64,000 bases of DNA from Pseudomonas sp. Au-Pse12 (GCF_021341665.1 NZ_JAJTTH010000012.1:124001-188000); one strand, 5' to 3'; counted from the first letter of the stretch, positions 32,886 through 43,984 are shown. Numbers and translations: made by a program. The notes: a model not told the origin generated them from the letters alone.

Positions 32886-35261
32886 ATGAACAACACGAGG
32901 GCTGCCGCCGGCGGCCAATATGTGCTCGCGGGGCTGGGCATCCTGATTGCCCTGATCGGGCTGGGCCTGGCCGGAGGCGGGGGGTATCTCCTCAGCCTGG
33001 GCGGCAGCGCCTATTTTCTGTTGATGGGCTTGGCGATGCTGGTTTCCGGGCTGTTGATTGCTCGTCGCAATCCACGTGGCGCCTGGCTGTACGGCGTGGC
33101 CCTGGTGCTGACCGGCATTTGGGCGGTATGGGATGCGGGCTGGGAATACTGGCCGCTGGTTTCGCGGGTGCTGACCTTTGCAGTAATCGGTCTGGTGGTG
33201 GCGCTGATCTACCCGACCCTGGTACGAGCCTCCGGGGCCCATGCCGGGCGAGGTGCCTATGGCCTGGCAGGGCTGCTGGGGATCGGCGTGGTCGCAACCC
33301 TGGCTTACATGTTTGTGCCGACCCACGTGGTCAAGGCGGACAAGGTGCCGGCGATCCAGCCAGTGGCACCGGGCACTGAGCAGAAAGACTGGGCCCACTG
33401 GGGCAATACCACCGCGGGCAACCGCTTTGCTGCCCTGGACCAGATCAACCAGGGCAATGTCGGTCAGTTGCAAGTGGCTTGGACCTTCCGCACCGGTGAC
33501 GTGCCTGAAAGCAACGGCGCTGGCGCCGAAGACCAGAACACCCCGCTGCAGATCGGCGATACCGTCTACACCTGTACCGCCTACGGCAAGGTGTTCGCCC
33601 TGGATGCCGACACTGGCGCCGAGCGCTGGAAGTTCGACCCGCAAGGCTATGCGCCAAACTGGCAGCGTTGCCGTGGCCTGGGCTATTTCGACGCCTCGGC
33701 GGCCCCGGTCACCGAAGTGTCGGCGCCTGCCGCTGCTCCGGCGGCCTGCACCAAGCGTCTGTTCCTGCCGACCGGCGATGCGCGCCTGATTGCGATCAAT
33801 GCTGAAACCGGCAAGCCCTGTGAAGACTTCGGCAACCGGGGCACCGTCGACCTGAAAACCGACATGGGCGAGATCAAGCCGGGTTACTACCAGCAAACCT
33901 CGACCCCGCTGGTGGCGGGCACTGTGGTGATCGTCGGCGGCCGGGTTGCGGACAACTTCTCCACGGGTGAGCCGCCAGGCGTGGTGCGGGCTTTCGATGT
34001 GCGCAGCGGCGAGCTGATGTGGGCCTGGGATCCGGGAAACCCGGCCACCACCAAGCGTCCGCCAGCGGGTGAAACCTATACCCGTGGCACCCCGAACGTC
34101 TGGTCGGCGATGTCCTATGACGCCAAGCTGGGCCTGGTGTACCTGCCCACCGGCAACGCCACTCCGGATTTCTTCGGCGGCCAGCGCACCGCGTTCGACG
34201 ACAAGTGGAACTCCTCCGTCGTCGCCATCGACGTGAAGACCGGCCAGGTTCGCTGGCACTTCCAGACCACTCACCACGACCTCTGGGACTTCGACCTGCC
34301 GGCGCAGCCGTTGCTGTATGACATTCCGGACGACAAGGGCGGTGTGCAACCGGCGTTGGCACAGGTCACCAAACAGGGCGAGATCTTCCTGCTCAACCGC
34401 GAGACCGGCCAGCCGATTGCTCGTGTCGAAGAGCGTCCGGTGCCCCAGGGCAATGTCCCGGGCGAGCGTTATTCGCCCACCCAGCCGTTCTCGGTGGACA
34501 TGCCGTCGATTGGCAATCAGACGCTGACCGAGTCCGACATGTGGGGGGCGACCCCGTTCGACCAACTGATGTGCCGCATCCAGTTCAAGGGCATGCGTCA
34601 CGAAGGCGTGTACACCCCGCCGGGCCTGGATCATGCGTTGCAGTTCCCGGGTTCCCTGGGCGGCATGAACTGGGGCAGCGTGTCGGTGGATCCGACCAGC
34701 CACTACATGTTCGTCAACGACATGCGCCTGGGCCTGGCCAACTACATGATCCCTCGCGAGCAGATTGCCGCCGGGGCCAGCGGCATCGAAATGGGCGTGG
34801 TGCCCCAGGAAGGCACGCCCTTTGGCGCCATGCGCCAGCGCTTCCTTTCGGCGGCGGGCATTCCTTGCCAGAAACCGCCATTCGGCACCCTGTCGGCCAT
34901 CGACCTGAAGACCCGCAAGCTGATGTGGCAAGTGCCGGTGGGCACGGTGCAGGACACCGGCCCGCTGGGGATTCGCATGCACCTGCCGATTCCGATTGGC
35001 ATGCCGACCCTGGGCGCGTCTCTGGCCACCCAGTCCGGCCTGTTGTTCTTCGCCGGCACCCAGGATTTCTACCTGCGGGCCTTCGATACCGGCAACGGCA
35101 ACGAGATCTGGAAAGCGCGCCTGCCCGTGGGCAGTCAGTCGGGCCCGATGACCTACGTATCGCCCAAGACCGGGCGCCAGTACATCCTGCTCACGGCAGG
35201 CGGTGCACGGCAGTCGACGGATCGTGGCGACTATGTGATTGCTTACGCGCTACCCAAGTAA
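32886..35261 (+). CDS. Membrane-bound PQQ-dependent dehydrogenase, glucose/quinate/shikimate family
   Basis: Quinoprotein of 791 aa. About five transmembrane helices fill residues 10-145 and anchor the periplasmic eight-bladed propeller, which oxidises a polyol or cyclic acid and passes electrons to ubiquinone. PQQ-pocket segments include DTPLQ-like 'NTPLQIGDTVYTCTAYG', HHDLWDFDLPAQP and LAQVTKQGEIFLLNRETG (the Lys equivalent). E. coli Gcd ends AGGHGSFG, with His775 touching glucose; here the same place reads AGGARQSTDRGDY, without His. That favours quinate/shikimate or another substrate over glucose. GGGAGAGG precedes the ATG. A TAAC-CA-GTTA palindrome lies at 32833-32842. Confidence 0.86.
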   Translation: MNNTRAAAGGQYVLAGLGILIALIGLGLAGGGGYLLSLGGSAYFLLMGLAMLVSGLLIARRNPRGAWLYGVALVLTGIWAVWDAGWEYWPLVSRVLTFAVIGLVVALIYPTLVRASGAHAGRGAYGLAGLLGIGVVATLAYMFVPTHVVKADKVPAIQPVAPGTEQKDWAHWGNTTAGNRFAALDQINQGNVGQLQVAWTFRTGDVPESNGAGAEDQNTPLQIGDTVYTCTAYGKVFALDADTGAERWKFDPQGYAPNWQRCRGLGYFDASAAPVTEVSAPAAAPAACTKRLFLPTGDARLIAINAETGKPCEDFGNRGTVDLKTDMGEIKPGYYQQTSTPLVAGTVVIVGGRVADNFSTGEPPGVVRAFDVRSGELMWAWDPGNPATTKRPPAGETYTRGTPNVWSAMSYDAKLGLVYLPTGNATPDFFGGQRTAFDDKWNSSVVAIDVKTGQVRWHFQTTHHDLWDFDLPAQPLLYDIPDDKGGVQPALAQVTKQGEIFLLNRETGQPIARVEERPVPQGNVPGERYSPTQPFSVDMPSIGNQTLTESDMWGATPFDQLMCRIQFKGMRHEGVYTPPGLDHALQFPGSLGGMNWGSVSVDPTSHYMFVNDMRLGLANYMIPREQIAAGASGIEMGVVPQEGTPFGAMRQRFLSAAGIPCQKPPFGTLSAIDLKTRKLMWQVPVGTVQDTGPLGIRMHLPIPIGMPTLGASLATQSGLLFFAGTQDFYLRAFDTGNGNEIWKARLPVGSQSGPMTYVSPKTGRQYILLTAGGARQSTDRGDYVIAYALPK

Positions 35262-35281
35262 GGGCAGTGCCGCAGCACCGT

Positions 35282-35310
35282 GAAAAAGCCGCGCAATGCG
35301 CGGCTTTTTC
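35282..35310 (+). terminator. Rho-independent terminator
   Basis: GAAAAAGCCGCGC-AAT-GCGCGGCTTTTTC forms a 13-bp stem, 20 bp past the dehydrogenase stop. It is symmetrical and could act in both directions. Confidence 0.9.
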
Positions 35311-35415
35311 ATGGGCGCAAGACATGGCGGGGGATGGTCTTGGTGTTCTGGATCCGGCTTGGACGGGGGGACGTTGGCGAGCGTGGCGGTTCGAATTCAT
35401 CGAAGCGACAGGCAC

Positions 35416-35441
35416 AAAAAAGCCGCGCAGTGCGCGGCTTT
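35416..35441 (-). terminator. Terminator of the tRNA-Ile gene
   Basis: On the minus strand AAAGCCGCGC-ACT-GCGCGGCTTTTTTG forms a stem plus six T, just beyond the tRNA 3' end. It is nearly identical to the hairpin at 35282. Confidence 0.8.
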
Positions 35442-35446
35442 GAAGG

Positions 35447-35523
35447 TGGTGGGCCCACACGGACTTGAACCGTGGACCAAAGGATTATGAGTCCTCTGCT
35501 CTAACCAACTGAGCTATAGGCCC
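35447..35523 (-). tRNA. tRNA-Ile (anticodon CAU, lysidine-modified)
   Basis: A 77-nt cloverleaf with encoded CCA. The acceptor arms are GGGCCTA and TGGGCCC (one G-U/A mismatch region), the D arm is GCTC...GAGC, the anticodon loop CTCATAA and the T arm CACGG-TTCAAGT-CCGTG. The CAU anticodon with flanking GGA-CTCATAA-TCC resembles E. coli tRNA-Ile2 (ileX) rather than tRNA-Met, so C34 is expected to be modified to lysidine to read AUA. Confidence 0.93.
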
Positions 35524-35538
35524 TCAGTAGGCGGCGGA

Positions 35539-38500
35539 TTATAACGATGGTTTCTCGGCTGTGCTATCCGAAAAATCGGAAACCCGGATCCGCAGGAAGG
35601 CCGCACAGAACTCATCTGCTTCAAGGGGCAGGCTGACGATGTAGCCCTGGATCTGCTCGCAGCCTTCCAGGGCGAGGAAGGTCTGCTGTTCCTGGTTTTC
35701 CACGCCCTCGGCAATCACCGTGAACTGCATGCTGCGTCCTAGGGCGATGATCGCGCGAACAATCGCTACGTCGTGGGGGTCGTCTGGCAGCCCGCGAACG
35801 AAGGACTGGTCGATCTTGAGGAAATCCAGGGGTAGGCGCTTGAGGTAGCTGAGGGATGAGTAGCCGGTGCCGAAGTCGTCGATGGCCAGTTGCACGCCCA
35901 GGCGCTTGAGCTGATGCAGCACTTCCAGGGCTTCTTCGGCCTGGCTCATGATGAAGTTCTCAGTGATCTCCAGCTGTAGCATGCCGGGCTGCAGGTCATA
36001 GTCGCGCAGCAGCTGTTCGATGCGCCCCAGCAGGTTGGGCTGGCGCAGTTGAGCGCCGGCGAGGTTCACCGACAGCGGGCCGAAGCCCTCATAGTGCTGG
36101 TTCCAGTGGTTGAGTTGCAGGCAGGCCTGTTCCAGCACCCAGTCGCCGATCAGCAGGATCATGCCGTTCTCTTCGGCCAGTGGGATGAAGTGCTCGGGAG
36201 GCACCTCGCCGAAGGTCGGGTGGTGCCAGCGGATCAGGGCCTCGGCGCCCACCAGTTCATGGTTGCTGAGGCTGATCTTGGGCTGGAAGTACAGGGACAG
36301 TTCATTGCGTTCGATGGCCCGCCGCAGTTCGTGCTCCAGAGCCACCCGCTCGCTGGCCTGGGCGGTCAGGTCGCGGGTGTAGCGTTCAACCCGGTTGCGG
36401 CCCTTGGCTTTGGAGCGGTACATGGCGGCGTCAGCGTTCTTGATCAGGGTGGCGACATCGCTGCCGTCCTTGGGGTACAGGCTGGTGCCGATGCTGGCGC
36501 TGATGAAGAACTCGTGTTCACCGGCCTGGAAGGGCGCGCTAAAGCAGTTCAGCAGCTTGCTGGCGATGTGATCGGCGTCGCTGGCCTGGTGCAGGCCCGG
36601 CAGCAGAATGATGAACTCGTCCCCGCCCAGGCGGGCCACGGTGTCGATGTCCCGCAGCTGCTCCTTGAGGCGCACGGCGATGCCCTTGAGCAGCAGGTCG
36701 CCCACCGGATGGCCGAGGCTGTCGTTGATGTGCTTGAACCGGTCCAGGTCGAGGAACAGCACCGCGCCCTGGCTGGCATTGTCTTGCTGGTTGTTGAGGG
36801 CGCTCTGCAGCCGGCTTTCGAACAGGGTGCGGTTCGGCAGGCCGGTCAGCGGGTCGTGGTGCGCCTGGTAATCGAGCCGTGCCTGAGCATGCTTGAGGCT
36901 GGAAATATCGGCAAACACTGCGACGAAATGAGTGATCTGGCGCTCGCGGTTGCGTACCGCGTTGATGGTCAGCCAATTGGGGTAGAGCTCGCCGCTCTTG
37001 CGCCGGTTGGAAATTTCACCCTGCCAGTGGCCTTCCAGGGTCAGCTGATGCCACATCGCGGCGTAGAAGGCGCTGTCGTGCAGGCCCGATGCCAACAGGC
37101 GAGGCGTGTGGCCCAGTGCTTCGCTTTCGCTGTAGCCGGTGATTTCACTGAAGGCCCGATTGACCGCACTGATGCGCTGCTGGGTGTCGGTGATCATCAC
37201 GCCTTCGGCTGTGCTTTCAAACACCGTGGCCGCCTGTTGCAGCTTCTCCTGCATCAGGTGGCGGTCGGTAATGTCTCGGGCAATGGTCAGCATGCAGTCG
37301 TCGTCACCGATAGGCAGTGGCCGGCTCGACAGCTCGCACAGGCGGATCTGCCCATCGCTGCGGCGGATGTGGCAGCTGAAGTCGCGGACAAAGCCATCGC
37401 GGTGCAGCAGGTCGAGCATCTGTTTGCGCTCGTTGAGGTTGACCCAGATACCCAGGTCCAGGGTCGAGCGATCCAGGGACATGGCGCTGTTGAAGCCGGT
37501 GATGCGGCTGAAGCCTTCGTTGACCTCGATCAGCAGCCCATCACGCTGGCGGCTTAGCAGCAAGCCGTCGGGGGAGGCGTGGAAGGCCTTGGCGAATTTT
37601 TCCTCGGAGGTCTGCAGTTGCTGCTGGGTTTCCTTGAGCTGGCTGATGTCGCGCACCACCACCACCAGGGCGGGGGTGGTGTCGAGGTCGAAGGGCTCGG
37701 CGGAGATCAGGCCGGTGAACAGCTGGCCGTTGTGCCGGCGAAAGGGCATCTCCAGGTTGCGGATACTGCCGGCCTGCAGCCGTTGCAGCAGGCCAGGCCC
37801 AACCCCGGGGATGCCCCAGATGTTGAGCTCGGTGGCGGTCTGGCCAATCACGCTCTCGGCGCTCAGGCCGATCTGTTCCTCGAAGGCTTTGTTGACCTCC
37901 AGCAGGCAGCCGTCCGACAGCCGGGCGATGACCAGGATGTCCGGGCATTGTTGGAACACCGAGGCGAATTTCTGCTCGGACAGGCGCAGGGCCTCTTCGG
38001 TGTGCTTGGTCTCGCTGATATCGATCATCAGCCCGCGCATCACCGGTTCGTGGCCGTGCTCGATCAGGCTGACGATGTCGCGTACCCAGAGGCAGCGACC
38101 GTCGGCGGTGATCACGCGGTAGTCGAGGCTGTGATCGCGCCCGGCCTGTACCTCGTGGTCACAGAAGGCTTGGGCGCGGGTCAGGTCCGCGGGGTGGATG
38201 ATGTTGCGCCAGAACCCTGGGATCAGCCAATGGGCAAGGGGGTAGCCCAGCAGGGCCTCGGCGTGGGGCGATACGTAGCTGTAGGTGAAATCGCTGATGC
38301 GCGCTTCCCAGGCAATCGCGGACAAGCTCTCCACCAGGCTGCGGTAGTGGTATTCGCTGCTGCGCAGTTCCTGTTCCAGGGCGACTCTGCGGGAGATTTC
38401 CGAGCTCAGGCGGCGGTTGATGCGGATCACTACCGCCAGCACCGTGATCAGCAGCAGGAGACCGGGCAGCCCGTACAGCAGTACATCCGACCAGAAGGTC

Positions 38501-39282
38501 CGGTGGTCGAGCACGCTGCCCACCCAGTGTTGCTGGATTGCACTGATCTCCTCGGGGCTCAGGTCAGCCAGGACCTTGTCGAGAATGCCCACCAGGATTT
38601 TGCTGTCCCGCGGCACGCCCATCGCCAGCTGGTAGCGATAAGGGGTTTCGCCACTGACGTAGAGGCCTTCGAGCTTGAGTTGACGCAGGCTCCAGACGCT
38701 GGACGCCAGGTCTCCGACCACCGCATCCACTTGGTCGGTGGCCAAGGCCTGCAGGGCGGAGCTGATATTGGGCAGGGCGACCAGATTCAGGTCCGGATGA
38801 TGGGTGCGCAGCAGTTCGTGGGGGGCGTAGTTCTCCACCACGGCGACCTTGAGGCCGTAGAGGTCCTGGAGGTTGCGTGGTTGTGCGCCACCGGAGTGGG
38901 CAAGGATGACGATGGGAAAATCAAGATAGGGCCGGGTGAAGGCCATGTAGCTCTGGCGCTCCGGGGTCGACATGATACCGGGCAGCAAATCCAGTTTGCC
39001 TTGCTTGGCGTCCTCAAGCACCGCGGTCCAGCTCGCGGGCTCGACAGGCTTGAGGGTCACTGACAGGCGTTCCTGGATCAGGTGAATGTAGTCTGCCGCG
39101 AGGCCCTGATAGCGGCCGTCCTCATCCCGGTATTCGAAGGGCGGCCAGGAAGCGTCCACACCCAGGCGCAGTTCCGGGTGAGTCTTGAGCCAGCTACGTT
39201 CTTCGTCGGTGAGAGTCAGCGCGCCAGCCGTTGCGGTCCAGGTAAGCAGCGCCAGCAGAAGTATGGCCGACAGTCTGGGCAT
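35539..39282 (-). CDS. rmcA: RmcA-like sensor: periplasmic SBP domain, PAS repeats, GGDEF-EAL
   Basis: Cyclic-di-GMP turnover protein of 1247 aa. Order: signal peptide (residues ~1-22); SBP-type periplasmic sensor (~25-265, LRLGVDASWPPFEYRDEDG); one transmembrane helix (~275-300); about four PAS/PAC units (~325-800); GGDEF (motif ARLGGDEFIILLPG); EAL (motif ELVGAEALIRWHH, then IAIDDFGTGYSSLSYL). Both catalytic motifs are intact. Domain order, length and its place next to rpoD match P. aeruginosa RmcA (PA0575), a redox-responsive phosphodiesterase that limits biofilm c-di-GMP. The ATG at 39282 gives a proper signal peptide; 39369 is too early. Confidence 0.9.
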   Translation of the reverse strand: MPRLSAILLLALLTWTATAGALTLTDEERSWLKTHPELRLGVDASWPPFEYRDEDGRYQGLAADYIHLIQERLSVTLKPVEPASWTAVLEDAKQGKLDLLPGIMSTPERQSYMAFTRPYLDFPIVILAHSGGAQPRNLQDLYGLKVAVVENYAPHELLRTHHPDLNLVALPNISSALQALATDQVDAVVGDLASSVWSLRQLKLEGLYVSGETPYRYQLAMGVPRDSKILVGILDKVLADLSPEEISAIQQHWVGSVLDHRTFWSDVLLYGLPGLLLLITVLAVVIRINRRLSSEISRRVALEQELRSSEYHYRSLVESLSAIAWEARISDFTYSYVSPHAEALLGYPLAHWLIPGFWRNIIHPADLTRAQAFCDHEVQAGRDHSLDYRVITADGRCLWVRDIVSLIEHGHEPVMRGLMIDISETKHTEEALRLSEQKFASVFQQCPDILVIARLSDGCLLEVNKAFEEQIGLSAESVIGQTATELNIWGIPGVGPGLLQRLQAGSIRNLEMPFRRHNGQLFTGLISAEPFDLDTTPALVVVVRDISQLKETQQQLQTSEEKFAKAFHASPDGLLLSRQRDGLLIEVNEGFSRITGFNSAMSLDRSTLDLGIWVNLNERKQMLDLLHRDGFVRDFSCHIRRSDGQIRLCELSSRPLPIGDDDCMLTIARDITDRHLMQEKLQQAATVFESTAEGVMITDTQQRISAVNRAFSEITGYSESEALGHTPRLLASGLHDSAFYAAMWHQLTLEGHWQGEISNRRKSGELYPNWLTINAVRNRERQITHFVAVFADISSLKHAQARLDYQAHHDPLTGLPNRTLFESRLQSALNNQQDNASQGAVLFLDLDRFKHINDSLGHPVGDLLLKGIAVRLKEQLRDIDTVARLGGDEFIILLPGLHQASDADHIASKLLNCFSAPFQAGEHEFFISASIGTSLYPKDGSDVATLIKNADAAMYRSKAKGRNRVERYTRDLTAQASERVALEHELRRAIERNELSLYFQPKISLSNHELVGAEALIRWHHPTFGEVPPEHFIPLAEENGMILLIGDWVLEQACLQLNHWNQHYEGFGPLSVNLAGAQLRQPNLLGRIEQLLRDYDLQPGMLQLEITENFIMSQAEEALEVLHQLKRLGVQLAIDDFGTGYSSLSYLKRLPLDFLKIDQSFVRGLPDDPHDVAIVRAIIALGRSMQFTVIAEGVENQEQQTFLALEGCEQIQGYIVSLPLEADEFCAAFLRIRVSDFSDSTAEKPSL

Positions 39283-39370
39283 AACCGTCTCGTTATGGCA
39301 CGGGGAATGTTTCGAGTGTAGACGGGCTATGCGCCGGGGAAGGAAAGAAGGACGGGTTGCAGAAAGCAAA

Positions 39371-39391
39371 ACCCCCAGCTGGGCTGGGGGT
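39371..39391 (-). terminator. rpoD terminator
   Basis: On the minus strand ACCCCCAGC-CCA-GCTGGGGGT is followed by TTTGC, eight bases after the rpoD stop. Confidence 0.8.
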
Positions 39392-39398
39392 CTTGGGC

Positions 39399-41246
<1,848 letters not shown>

Positions 41247-41313
41247 AACACCCTATCCACTGAAGGTCTTGGCGGGCAAAAAACAAGCCGAGGATTATAC
41301 CCGAGCTATGACC

Positions 41314-43287
41314 TCACGCGCCAGTTGAGGTCGGGTTTGATGCGGGAACATTGCGTTTTAGAAGCTCAACCAGCTGTTTTTTCTCTTCGCTACTGAGCTC
41401 GCTTTGACGCGATTTCCTGAGAAGTTGCTCTAAAACACGCTCACGTTGGCGAGCGGACAAACTATTAATGGTGTCGAAAAACTGTTGTTCAAGGTTATCT
41501 CCGTCGATCAGCCATTCTTTTTCCGCCAATGCAGTGAGCAGGTGCCCTTGCTGAGTGCCGTGCCAGCGCGCCATCAACTGATGGATAGAGCGTAGCTTAG
41601 GATTTTTCTGCACGGCTTCGATCAAGGCCACCAGCAACTGGGTGTTGGTGTTGTCGTCATCGGCAAAGTGTCCGGCATCTTCAACTTTTTCTGCCAATTG
41701 CGGGTGATGCAACAAGGTGCGCAAGGCTGAAAGGGTCGGTGGTTCCACCGCGGCAGGAATGCGCGGGCCGCGAGGTTGGTCGCGATCACCCTGGCGCTTG
41801 CCCTTGCCATTCTTGTCCCAGGGCTTGTTCTCCCACTTCTTGCCGCCGCCATTTTTCTTCGGTGTCCACTCCTGTTGCGGGGCGTATGCCTCCTGGTGTG
41901 GCTCATGGTAGTCGGCGTAGTCCGGCATGGCGTCGTAATCGATGCCGGCGTCGTAGGCTGGTGGCACTTCCGGTGGTGCGCTGTGGGCCAGTTGATTGAC
42001 CGTTTCATTGGTCAGGCCAGTGATTTCACTGAGGCGCTGGCGCATCAGGGTTCGCAGGTTGGCCCCGGGAATTTTTTCGATCAATGGTGCAGCCAGGGTG
42101 GCCAGGTGCGCCTTGCCTTCCAGTGAGCGCGGGTCGGCTTCATCGATCAATTGCTGGAAAAAGTAGTCCGCCAGCGGTTGTGCGTGCTGGTTGATTCGGG
42201 CCCGGAAGGCGTCGGTGCCTTCGGAGCGGACCAGGGTGTCCGGATCCTCCCCTTCCGGAAGGAACAGGAAGCGTGCGCGGCGTCCGTCCTGCAGGCAGCC
42301 CAGGGTAGCCTCCAGGGCGCGCCAGGCGGCCTTGCGTCCGGCCTGGTCGCCGTCGAAGCAGAACAGTACGTTGGGCACGATGCGGAACAGGCGTTTCAGG
42401 TGTTCTTCGCTGGTGGCGGTGCCCAGGGTTGCCACCGCGTTGCGCAGGCCTTGCTGGGCCAGGGCAATGACGTCCATGTAGCCCTCGACGACGATGATTT
42501 CATCGAGGTTGCGGTTGTTCTTGCGGGCTTCGAACAGGCCGTAGAGCTCCTGGCCCTTGTGGAAGACCGGAGTCTCCGGGGAGTTCAGGTATTTGGGCTT
42601 GTCGTCCCCCAGAACCCGGCCACCAAAGGCGATGATCCGGCCGCGGGTATCACGGATTGGGAACATCACCCGGTCGCGAAAGCGGTCATAGCGCTTGCCG
42701 GTCTCGGCGTTCTCGATCAGGAGGCCGGCATCGATCATGGCCTTCTGCTGCAGGGTATCGCTGCTCAAGTGCTTGAACAGGTTGTCCCAGCCGGGCGGGG
42801 CGAAGCCGAGGCCGAAGTCCCGGGCGATCTCGCCGGTGAGGCCGCGACCCTTCAGGTAGTCGACCGCAGCCTTGCGCGCCGGGTGGCTTTTCAGGGCCTG
42901 GCGATAGTAATCGGCGGCAGCCGTGAGTAGCGGATACAGCGGCGAGTCGGTGGGTTGCCGGGGTTTTCGCTGGCCGCGAGTGCTTTCTTCGCGGGGGATT
43001 TCCATGCCTGCGGCCTTCGCCAGCTCCTCGACGGCCTGGGGAAAGTCCAGGTTGTCGTGGTCCATGATGAAGCCGAGGGCGTTGCCGCCCGCGCCGCAGC
43101 CGAAGCAGTAGTAGAACTGCTTGTCGGGGCTGACGCTGAAGGAAGGGGTCTTTTCTTTGTGAAAAGGGCAGCAGGCGGTGTAGTTCTTGCCGGCTTTCTT
43201 GATTTGCAGGCGCGAGCTGACGACATCGACGATATCGGTGCGGTTCAGAAGGTCGTCAATAAAGCTCTGGGGAATAAGCCCGGCCAT
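41314..43287 (-). CDS. dnaG: DNA primase
   Basis: Primase of 657 aa making RNA primers at the replication fork. Domains: CHC2 zinc finger (CPFHKEKTPSFSVSP...CFGCG at ~40-65), TOPRIM with EGYMDVIALAQQG near 268 and DGDQAGRKAAWRALE near 312, and the DnaB-interacting C-terminal helices. A low-complexity linker rich in Lys/Gly/Pro and Trp/Glu (about 465-510) separates them. Upstream towards rpsU is an unusually long 481-bp gap. Confidence 0.98.
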   Translation of the reverse strand: MAGLIPQSFIDDLLNRTDIVDVVSSRLQIKKAGKNYTACCPFHKEKTPSFSVSPDKQFYYCFGCGAGGNALGFIMDHDNLDFPQAVEELAKAAGMEIPREESTRGQRKPRQPTDSPLYPLLTAAADYYRQALKSHPARKAAVDYLKGRGLTGEIARDFGLGFAPPGWDNLFKHLSSDTLQQKAMIDAGLLIENAETGKRYDRFRDRVMFPIRDTRGRIIAFGGRVLGDDKPKYLNSPETPVFHKGQELYGLFEARKNNRNLDEIIVVEGYMDVIALAQQGLRNAVATLGTATSEEHLKRLFRIVPNVLFCFDGDQAGRKAAWRALEATLGCLQDGRRARFLFLPEGEDPDTLVRSEGTDAFRARINQHAQPLADYFFQQLIDEADPRSLEGKAHLATLAAPLIEKIPGANLRTLMRQRLSEITGLTNETVNQLAHSAPPEVPPAYDAGIDYDAMPDYADYHEPHQEAYAPQQEWTPKKNGGGKKWENKPWDKNGKGKRQGDRDQPRGPRIPAAVEPPTLSALRTLLHHPQLAEKVEDAGHFADDDNTNTQLLVALIEAVQKNPKLRSIHQLMARWHGTQQGHLLTALAEKEWLIDGDNLEQQFFDTINSLSARQRERVLEQLLRKSRQSELSSEEKKQLVELLKRNVPASNPTSTGA

Positions 43288-43768
43288 GGCGTTCTCGTCA
43301 TCACTGCGCGGAAAAATAGCCCTGGCGACGCTGTCGAAAGATCAGGTGTGGCGAGGCGTCGGGTGGCGCGGCTCGACTCTGGTTTTCGGCGTGATCGCAG
43401 TCGGGAAGTGTATCTGCCGAACGTCCACTGACGTTAGTTTCAATCAGTATTCGACTATTTGAAGGTGTTGCGCTGAGTCCGACAGTGGCCTTTGGATGGC
43501 CTCGGATAGCTCATTAAGCGGGCGCTGGAGAAGGGCGCCTTGGGCTGATCGTCTGTAGGAATCAGTAAGGGTGTGCTCGTCAGTAGCCTTGGAAGGCTCG
43601 TCAGAAAAGACGTGCACCGCTGGCAAGAAGCCAGGTCTGACGTGGTGAAGCAGATTCGTCTGGGTCGCATGGGCGGCTTCGACGGTGAAGCATCAAGCGT
43701 ATTCCGCAAATGCCATTAGCCCGGCTGAGGGCCGGGCTTGGCAGAAGCTTGCAGCGAACGTCTGTGTA
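43288..43768. other. 481-bp intergenic region between dnaG and rpsU, no recognised gene
   Basis: This gap holds the rpsU terminator near 43718-43738 and presumably the dnaG promoter. A minus-strand frame ending at 43444 is open from about 43690 but lacks a good start and ribosome site, and its third-position GC is lower than that of neighbouring genes. A plus-strand frame (43571-43719) is equally unconvincing. P. aeruginosa carries a yqeY-like gene between rpsU and dnaG, as I recall; nothing like it is visible here. Confidence 0.5.
43718..43738 (-). terminator. Hairpin downstream of rpsU
   Basis: AGCCCGGC / GCCGGGCT form an 8-bp stem with a 5-nt loop, 30 bp after the rpsU stop. There is no T-run after it (AATGGC), so it may be an RNA-processing or partial-termination site as in the E. 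coli rpsU-dnaG-rpoD operon. Confidence 0.55.
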
Positions 43769-43984
43769 TTAGTACAGACGTACGGCGCGGCGCTGTTCGC
43801 GCTGAACTTTCTTGGCGTGACGCTTAACAGCAGCTGCTGCTTTGCGCTTACGCTCGGAAGTCGGCTTCTCGTAAAATTCGCGGCTACGAACTTCAGCCAG
43901 AACACCGGCTTTTTCGCAGGAGCGCTTGAAACGACGCAGAGCTACGTCGAAGGGTTCGTTCTCTTTAACTTTGACGGCTGGCAT
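43769..43984 (-). CDS. rpsU: 30S ribosomal protein S21
   Basis: Ribosomal protein of 71 aa, rich in Arg/Lys ([36 protein letters not shown]). It belongs to the small-subunit platform near the anti-Shine-Dalgarno helix. First gene of the rpsU-dnaG-rpoD order and divergent from tsaD across 200 bp. Very secure. Confidence 0.99.

Noticed and set aside
32826..34982. Long minus-strand frame opposite the PQQ dehydrogenase
   Set aside because: Antisense shadow; the sense strand encodes a complete quinoprotein with signature motifs.
35447..35523. tRNA-Met from the CAT anticodon
   Set aside because: The anticodon stem and overall sequence match the tRNA-Ile2 (lysidine) type, not initiator or elongator tRNA-Met.
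43444..43709. Possible small genes in the dnaG-rpsU gap
   Set aside because: No ribosome site, lower GC at third positions than neighbours and overlapping open frames on both strands; kept only as an unexplained gap.
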